This document shows, one piece after another, positions 58,601 through 64,000 of a stretch of DNA of 64,000 nucleotides (positions are counted from its first letter, which is position 1; each line of letters opens with the position of its first letter). The notes beneath the pieces were generated by a model. It was not told the DNA's origin. It worked only from the letters and a program-made list of their open reading frames with translations, and made no database searches. A program made the translations under genes and the position numbers. The stretch spans positions 9,316,001 to 9,380,000 of the forward strand of contig NC_133526.1 in the NCBI RefSeq assembly GCF_048544455.1. The letters are read 5' to 3'. This DNA is from Silene latifolia (taxonomy: Eukaryota > Streptophyta > Magnoliopsida > Caryophyllales > Caryophyllaceae).

Positions 58601-61600
58601 TCCGCAGCCATATCTTACTTTAGAATAAACTTTACTGTATCTAATTATCAAACCTACCAACTACCCATCCCTTCCTGCCGCCGGTTAGCTCTATGTCGCT
58701 GGTCATCCTACCCACCATCAGTCAGCAGTCCTGTCAAAGCATCTCTGCCGTCGAACAACCTCATCTGACACAACATCATCAACTCACTCGACTATCCAAC
58801 CATCTTCCATGAATGGAACCCGATTAATGGGATATTTTTGAGAATGATTATCAGGGAGAAAGAAAGCTCTAAACTAATGTCTCAACCCTTGAATGAAATA
58901 TATATCTGTTGGATATGTAGTAATAGAAGAGAGTCCATGCATTGAAAAATTTGACTCGAGTGATTCTCATTGAACATTTACTATTTTTACTTGTTTTTAA
59001 AATTTCATTTTTGAACAGAGCGGTTCCGGTTACCCAGACCGGAAAAAACCGTTTGAACCAGGTCGATAATGGTTCAGAATTTTATCGAACCGGTAAACTG
59101 GTCAATTATTCTTGAACAGAACCGAAAATGAACAACCCTATGAACAACTATAACATTATACAATCAGAATTTTATTAGCATGACAATCATCTACCAACGG
59201 ATAAATAAAATCACAATTTAAGTGCAAATTTCCAAAGCCCAAACAGCCTCAAGTAATCCAAGATATTGAATAGCATCCATGAATTAACCTAGCATAGAAA
59301 GGCCAAATGATTCTCCTCGATCTCTAGTTTAATACCGGTACAAAGCAGTACGATCTTTGACCACTATGACCATAATGAATTCTTAAACTCAAATGGTTTC
59401 CGCACTTAACCATAATGAGAAGGTAAGCCATGGTCCCTCACCCTAAACCGTAACTTCACCATGCATTAAAACATAAAAGTTGTAGAAGCACTAAAAAGTA
59501 TAATGCATCAATACCTGGGTTTTTGTGTTGTAGTAGTACTTTTTTCCATCATTTGTGGCCACCAATGCCCAATCAGTGTCAGGGACCTTCTCCCTACACA
59601 GTTTTTTTAGGCATTTAAGACAAGAAAGCTTTACAAGAAAACTTCCAAACTAACAAATGAGATTATTCACTTGTGCAATCACAGTAATTATGAATAACCT
59701 AATCAGAATTCACATATAACTCACACATAACAAACTGTAAACAAATCCAAGAAAGGTGGTAAGACAGTAGCATCCCAGCTTGTACTACTGTTGCAACAAG
59801 TTTCATGACAATTTGAAGAGTATATAATAAATAATGATCATAACTACACAACGACTAAAGATGGCCCAGTGAGACACTTTGTCAGAGACACACTTTGACA
59901 ACTGTTAGCTTGAACAAGCAAATTTGCTTTCACAAAGGTGAAACGACTACCCCGGAAGAAACAAATTGATATAAGGTTGCTTGAGAAATAGTAAAATCAC
60001 CCACGGTATCTCTTAATCATTATATTAAGAATTGATGCAAACAGAAGTTCAGATGCTAAAGCAGCACGAAGTATATATTATAAGCTATTTTACTCTGACT
60101 CGGCTGCAAGTACACGGTATTGGAAAATCTGATACGGTTATGTTCACAAATTTTTCAATGTTTTTGTCTAACGTGAAGAGTAAAAACCGTGTCGGACACT
60201 TCAAATAGATGACACGCAATCAAAGTGAAGTTTAAGAGCAACATAGATTATAAGCAACCAATTCAGCAGGCAATTTAATAGGCCAAAACAGACAACATTG
60301 GCCCTTAAAAATTACACAGAAACAATTCAGCTCAGAATAAGTATGAATGCTGAAGGATGGCTGCAGGATAATAAGCCGAAAAAACTAGCAGAATCTTTTT
60401 GAATAATCTTTTGGAAAATGTTCATAAGGACTTGTCCAATCCTTAAATAGCTTCCACAACTGAGAAAGCATGCAAGTTCAATTAATTAAAAGCAAATTTG
60501 ACAGATCAATCACTAGCTATGTTACTCAGGCTCGTTTAGACGTTTACTACATGGGTGCGTGGGCAAGTTTCGGCTCAGCTATTTTTATGAAAAATGAGGT
60601 GTTCAAGTGTCATACCCATGTGCAAGTGTCAAACACGAGTACATGAACCGTAAAGGAATAAGAAGAGTCGCAAATTCGGAATAACACAGTTCACATGTCA
60701 TTTCAATAGCCGAATTAAAAAACTGGCAGCGTGTTCATCCGTTACGGAACTTGAAGATAAACACTCCCTCCAATTCTTTGGAAAGTACCATTTGCTGTTG
60801 GCACAAATATTAAGGCAAGTGGGCCAAATGTCTCTAGTTTACCAAAACGCCCTCACAAATCACAATTATTAAGACCAAGTGTATAGTCTGTGTGGGGCAG
60901 CAATAGAATAAGGGAATTTGGGTCTTTTAGAGGGATTGTTTTTCCCATATACGGAAATGGTAGCTTTCCAGTGAATGAGCCGAAAATCGAAAGTGGTAGC
61001 TTTCCAGTGAATGGGAGTAACGAACAAGAAGATTGGCAACAGTAGCCACATAGACAGCAAAATTGGGTGCGACTTATTAGGCTATCAGATGCCAGATCAG
61101 AAGCGAATTTATATGATGATTAATTAGACAACAATGAGAATATAGTTTGAGAAGGACTGTTGACATATCACCTTGACGGCAAGAGAAGCCTTGTAGAAAA
61201 GGGCAGACAAAAATCATAGCAGCAGGAACTCACCAAGAAACAGGAGTTGGCTGTGCTGCTGCATTTCCAGGCTGTATCCATAAACAGACAAATTGATGAG
61301 AGGGAATGAAAGAAAGATAGTAGGTAAGCATTGAGATTTGAGTAACGATACACTGCTAATGCAATAAGAACGTGCATCAAAACAGTTAAATCTTTCACCG
61401 CATCACAGGGTTCAACAGATTACTGTAGCAAAAAGAAGACATACTAGCATAACAAATTACCCATGACTGCTCAAATGATGTGCGATATATCATTGATGTG
61501 ATCAATCACAGAAAACTATTAATGACACCATAATACATCAGATAGGAAAAAACAATAATCATGTATATTTACTCAAATGATAATCTCGTCTCAAATTGCA

Positions 61601-63645
61601 TCCCGGAACAGAAATGTTCAACCTCGTCTAAAATTGCATACCTATTGTTGTTACATTCTGAGCAAAGTTTAGTGACCATAACATTACCCAAATGAATTGA
61701 ACTCCCATTTTCTTTCAAAATAGGCAATCTTAAAAGCCACTAACAATATATGAGACAAAACAGAATACTCGTAAAAGCTTTCCAGGTAACCCAAGCATAA
61801 TGAGAAACCCTAGTAGTTACCAATCTTAACCAAGGGGTTGAAAGAGCGGAACATGCAAATATTTACCGGAATAAATTCACATGCAACCAGTACTAACCTA
61901 ACCACAGAGTAAACAGTTCAAAAAATGGCAGCATGATGAAGTTGGACCAAACAAAGCAACAAATAAAGCCAATGATCAGTATAAGTACCTCCCCTCTGTA
62001 ACCAGAAGGCTTCTCATAAGTGGATTCCCCAGTTAAAGCGTTGTAATAATAAACAGCACCGGATTCAGTTCTATGGGCGCTCCAAGCATCCGATTGATTA
62101 TTCTGAACAGCATCAGTTTTAGTGTCATTATCATTAAGCTGTTTACTGCTATCTGCAAAATGAACAATTTTCCTCCTCAATCCACAATTCCTCATCATAA
62201 CATAAAAGGTGAGCAAACGCATCAATATATCACACCCAAGGACATATTTCTCGTCCTTTTGATAAGAAACGGGAACAAATTCTACATAGTAGGTCCTAGG
62301 GTTGTTAATGAGACGAGACAGCTCGCGAGCAACTTGAGCTCGGCTCGGCTCGTGTGAGCTTGGCTCGGGCTCGGCTCGAGAGCTTAACGAGTAAAGCCGA
62401 GCTAACGTTAGTTTGGCTCGAAAAGCTCGTGAGCGGCTCGAACTTGTGTAATTAGATAAGATATTACTCATATTTTATAAAAATATTTTGTCATGGTTAT
62501 ATATTTGTATCACACATTCACACATATAAAATATGTCTCATTGATTTAATTTCCAATATTTGTATATAAAATTTTCGAGCGTTGCTATTGAAAATATCAA
62601 GAGAGAAAACGAAAATTCAACAATTATATATAGGCTCGAGCTCGAGTTTGGCTTGAGCTCGCGTTAAAGCTCGCAAGCTTGATAACGAGTTTCAAGCTCG
62701 GGTAAGCTCGAGCTCGAGTTTTACTTTACGATCACAAGCCGAGCAAGGCCAAGCTCAAGCTCGGGCTCGACTCGGCTCCTTAACACCCCTAGTAGGTCCA
62801 TATAATTTGGAAAATTAATGACGAGCTGTATAATAGGTGGTAATACTAAAATGTAATACTAATATCACTAGTATCATCCTCATATGATATAGCCAGTGAC
62901 GGAGCAAGAGTCTAGCAGGATTTACAGTCCTAGGCGATGAGAAATTTGACATTTTCACCTCCAAATTTCCCAATTATGCTTTAATTCCCAAATTTCAAAT
63001 CACGGCTCCACCACTAAATAATAAGTACTCCGTACTACCTAAGCAAAGTAAGTGAAGCCAGCGGATCAATGAAGGACAAGTTCTACCACAAGTCCACAAG
63101 TCGGGACAATCAAATAATACCTAACTACCGATTTTGTGAGACGTATTTTAATCAAAGATAAAAAAATGATTAGGACGGAGAATAAAAAAGAAAAACAAAC
63201 CAGTTCCAGGAGGCAGGACATCCGGCGATTGCTGCATTGGATTAGAAGTGGCGGTAGCAACAGGCGTAACGCCGGGAGGCTGCGCGTCAGGCAGAGGTAC
63301 AACAACCCGCGGCGAGGTAAAACCGAAAGGAGCAGGATAAATAGGAGGATGTGCGTAAACAGGCGGGAGAAATGGAGGTCGCATTGCAGACACCGTCTGC
63401 GGCGGAGCTTGTGGCTGAGATTGAGGGAACCAGAGCGGTGGAGGAGGGAGACCGGCGGCGGCCTGAGGCGGAATGTACGGAGGAGGATATAAGAGACGCG
63501 GTTGGTTTGGTGGATGAAGTAGCATTGGTCTCGCCATAGATAACGGCGGCGGTGGTGGTGGTTGTGTGGCGAATGGACGTGGCGCGGTGGTTGAGGAGGA
63601 TAGCGACGAAGTGGATGTTGATGTTGGTGCGGTGGTTGCCGCCAT
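46641..63645 (-). CDS. PRP40C: Pre-mRNA-processing protein 40C (WW/FF)
   Basis: Thirteen exons: 63201-63645, 61989-62152, 61234-61271, 59515-59593, 56170-56637, 53849-53932, 52125-52265, 51765-51871, 50644-50767, 48655-48789, 48008-48154, 47649-47771 and 46641-46958. All join in phase to 790 aa. Order: a Pro-rich N-terminus; WW1 (DAWSAHRTESGAVYYYN, TYEKPSG); WW2 split by intron 4 (TDWALVATNDGKKYYYN, then ISSWQVPPE); an acidic Ser-rich linker; then several FF domains (MLKDRGVAPFSKWDKELPKI, FKQLLEEAKEGFDVSTDYHT, FKSMLREREDITSSSRWSKV, YQALLVEKIKDPQASWTESK); a last module (RCAHNFKALLAEVI); and a charged tail. It resembles CA150/TCERG1, which bridges the phosphorylated Pol II tail and the spliceosome. 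Arabidopsis PRP40C is of similar length. No frame damage seen. Confidence 0.96.
49348..49922 (+). mobile_element. Solo LTR, probably Ty3/gypsy
   Basis: 575 bp starting TGATGGGGCATATTC and ending CACCCGGAACA, with the perfect 5-bp duplication GTAGG (49343-49347 and 49923-49927). A TATA box (TATAAATA, 49633-49640) points to plus orientation. It is clearly richer in GC than the intron around it. The start resembles chromovirus LTRs, which is a weak family call. No internal region is left. Perfect flanks suggest it is not very old. Confidence 0.8.
50230..50407. mobile_element. MITE with GTGTCGGACACG motifs
   Basis: The ends GCTGTGTTACTCCGAC and GTCGGAGTAACATAGC are inverted, with TTGCAA on both sides. 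Inside, GTGTCGGA and GACACG phrases recur in both orientations. Diverged relatives lie at about 60085-60262 and 60518-60670 in another intron of the same gene. Confidence 0.6.
51190..51500 (+). mobile_element. LINE fragment, RT-associated region
   Basis: Broken plus-strand similarity to the part of LINE ORF2 between RT and RNase H: KILFWHDIWC, SPLKV, LFRIATLRDATVKDVEWDG, with several stops and shifts. It lies in PRP40C intron 8. No ends were found. Confidence 0.6.
52470..52860. repeat. Worn inverted repeat in a PRP40C intron
   Basis: GAGGCACTAGCCAAAATGCC and GCACAAGTGCGAAGC on the left face GGCTAGTGTCTATGAGGCGC and similar phrases on the right. It is probably an old foldback element. Ends not fixed. 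Confidence 0.35.
54820..55410. repeat. 120-bp tandem repeat in PRP40C intron 5
   Basis: Two nearly identical units start at about 55097 and 55217 (CATCTCCCCTCCCAAA, TTGTTATTCGTTGACAAAGG, CTTCTCATATCAACTAAC). A third, more diverged unit lies at about 54827-54945. The phrase GACCAGGCACATAATAGTGC after the last unit matches GGCCAAGCACATAATAGTAC after the first, so a larger block was first duplicated, then one end amplified. Open frames here are repeat artefacts. Confidence 0.75.
56789..58301. mobile_element. Pack-MULE with a captured F-box fragment
   Basis: 1513 bp. The ends GTGAATTTTGTATATAACCC and, inverted, the same phrase begin terminal repeats of about 245 bp (ATAACCCCCTTTTANGTAC, GATCTATGTAAGATATTACG and so on). 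The flanks TAAACAGAC (56780-56788) and TAAACAGAT (58302-58310) differ at the last base, so the duplication is 8-9 bp. Between the repeats lies host-derived coding sequence, the Pack-MULE definition. It sits in PRP40C intron 4, between the two halves of WW2. Confidence 0.88.
57496..57921 (-). pseudogene. Captured F-box/LRR protein fragment
   Basis: An open frame starts MVKSKEFEVDRISALSNELV and continues with a good F-box (ILSFLQMKDVMKTCILCRRW, KYIWTKLLILDF). Then follows the start of an F-box/FBD/LRR region (DAPLLRRFSMDHL, HVNSWVWSVMSQNVVEIILD). It then runs into non-coding terminal sequence (NLKHKPPNQ). Full F-box/FBD proteins have about 400 residues or more, so only the first third or less is here. 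The 1-2 differences from consensus in the F-box leave it plausible as a domain. A second small frame (57237-57443) may be another captured piece, origin unknown. Whether the fragment is expressed cannot be told. Confidence 0.75.
58382..59140. repeat. Possible hAT-like repeat with GGTTCGGTT phrases
   Basis: The left end TGTTCATGGTTAACCGAACC and, inverted, the right end TTGTTCATTTTCGGTTCTG are of the same type, with GAACCGG phrases near both. No target duplication was found. It lies in PRP40C intron 4. Confidence 0.4.
60085..60262. repeat. MITE, diverged relative of 50230-50407
   Basis: Shares AAGCTATNTTACTC at the left, GTGTCGGACACTT inside, and AGAGCAACATAGNTTATAAGC at the right. It lies in PRP40C intron 3 with a further partial copy at about 60518-60670 (AGCTATGTTACTCAGGCTC). 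Confidence 0.5.
60763..61018. mobile_element. Stowaway-like MITE
   Basis: The ends ACTCCCTCCAATTCTTTGGA and, inverted, ACTCCCATTCACTGGAAAGC. The last 50 bases hold a direct duplication of GGTAGCTTTCCAGTGAATG. It lies in PRP40C intron 3. Confidence 0.55.
62297..62791. mobile_element. hAT-type element rich in GAGCTCG
   Basis: 495 bp with ends TAGGGTTGTTAATGAG and CTCCTTAACACCCCTA, flanked by the perfect 8-bp duplication GTAGGTCC (62289-62296 and 62792-62799). Both ends are built of dense CTCGGCTCG and GAGCTCGAGCTCG phrases around an AT-rich centre. It lies in PRP40C intron 1. Confidence 0.82.
62894..63016. mobile_element. hAT-type MITE, third copy of the 12886 family
   Basis: The left end CAGTGACGGAGCAAGAG and right end CACGGCTCCACCACTA match the family ends at 12886-13061 with some changes. 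The inside is different and no clean 8-bp duplication was seen, so it is older. Confidence 0.5.
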
Positions 63646-63880
63646 GTGAGCAGTGGAGAGGATGATTAATTGATTTGATTGAATTTAGTGAAAGCCCTAA
63701 TTCGATGTTGCTTATTTGCTTCTAGTTCCTAGTATGTTTACGGAAGAGGAAAAATGAGACCAAGGACTCAAGGAGGGACTTGCACTCGCTGACTAGCAAA
63801 ATGGCTAGTGTGTTCACAAATAAGACCATACAACCTGTTATACAGTAGCATTGTACAATAGAGTCATATATTATATATAC

Positions 63881-64000
63881 TGAAGCTGCGAAGCGAGGAC
63901 ATACTAAGATTGTGGTGGAAAGTGATTGCTTGCCAGTCATCGATAGGTTGAAGAAGAAGGACACGGGACGGAGCATGTTTTCTCTTGTGTTGCAGGACAT
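63881..64000 (+). mobile_element. LINE RNase H fragment, runs off the window
   Basis: Reads TEAAKRGHTKIVVESDCLPV, IDRLKKKDTGRSMFSLVLQD without interruption. It aligns with the RNase H domain of the LINE at 24013-29990 (AAARGIHKVEIESDCLPVIE, GRSMFHQLLDDI). It is a separate copy in plus orientation; its left limit is near 63881. Confidence 0.7.

Overview
The window is nuclear DNA of a flowering plant. Genes have short exons with GT-AG introns, and most of the space between and inside them is plant transposable elements (MULEs, hAT, Stowaway, Helitrons, L1 LINEs, tRNA-derived SINEs, LTR remnants). The proteins are eudicot-like. The style of the MITEs, and frequent scraps such as CTCCGTA, suggest Caryophyllales; that placement is inference only.

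From left to right the host genes are: the last visible exon of an unrecognised minus-strand gene (1-341); a single-exon purine permease AZG2 (2892-4508, minus); an NPH3-type BTB/POZ protein (5422-12632, minus, 3 exons, 577 aa) whose second intron is 5.4 kb of mostly foldback elements; a TAF15 homologue with RRM, two RanBP2 zinc fingers and an RS tail (18194-22736, minus, 7 exons, 371 aa); complex I subunit NDUFB2 (40450-41499, plus, 3 exons, 64 aa); and pre-mRNA-processing protein PRP40C with WW and FF domains (46641-63645, minus, 13 exons, 790 aa). Exon joints were set by hand from splice sites, codon phase and family alignment. TAF15 and PRP40C both act at the junction of RNA polymerase II transcription and splicing. 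The other genes are functionally unrelated neighbours.

The intergenic space is mobile DNA. A complete L1-type LINE with 17-22 bp target duplications lies at 24013-29990 and holds a Cassandra-type solo LTR with a 5S rRNA-like promoter. A 5'-truncated LINE lies at 13348-15866. Between the LINE and NDUFB2 is a four-layer nest (33409-40379): a MULE-like element holds a foldback element, which holds a 2.7-kb solo LTR, which holds another MULE. Each of the MULE-like, LTR and inner MULE layers has its own target duplication, and the outermost ends about 70 bp before the NDUFB2 start codon. The PRP40C introns hold a Pack-MULE with an F-box gene fragment, a hAT element, and a Stowaway-like element with a solo LTR inside it.

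No rRNA or tRNA gene, CRISPR array or bacterial-type system was seen. The most interesting signals are the transposon nest at the NDUFB2 promoter, the F-box Pack-MULE, the near-perfect foldbacks in the NPH3 intron, a MULE with five copies of one small hairpin, and a gene order (NPH3, TAF15, PRP40C) that seems to unite two separate Arabidopsis loci.
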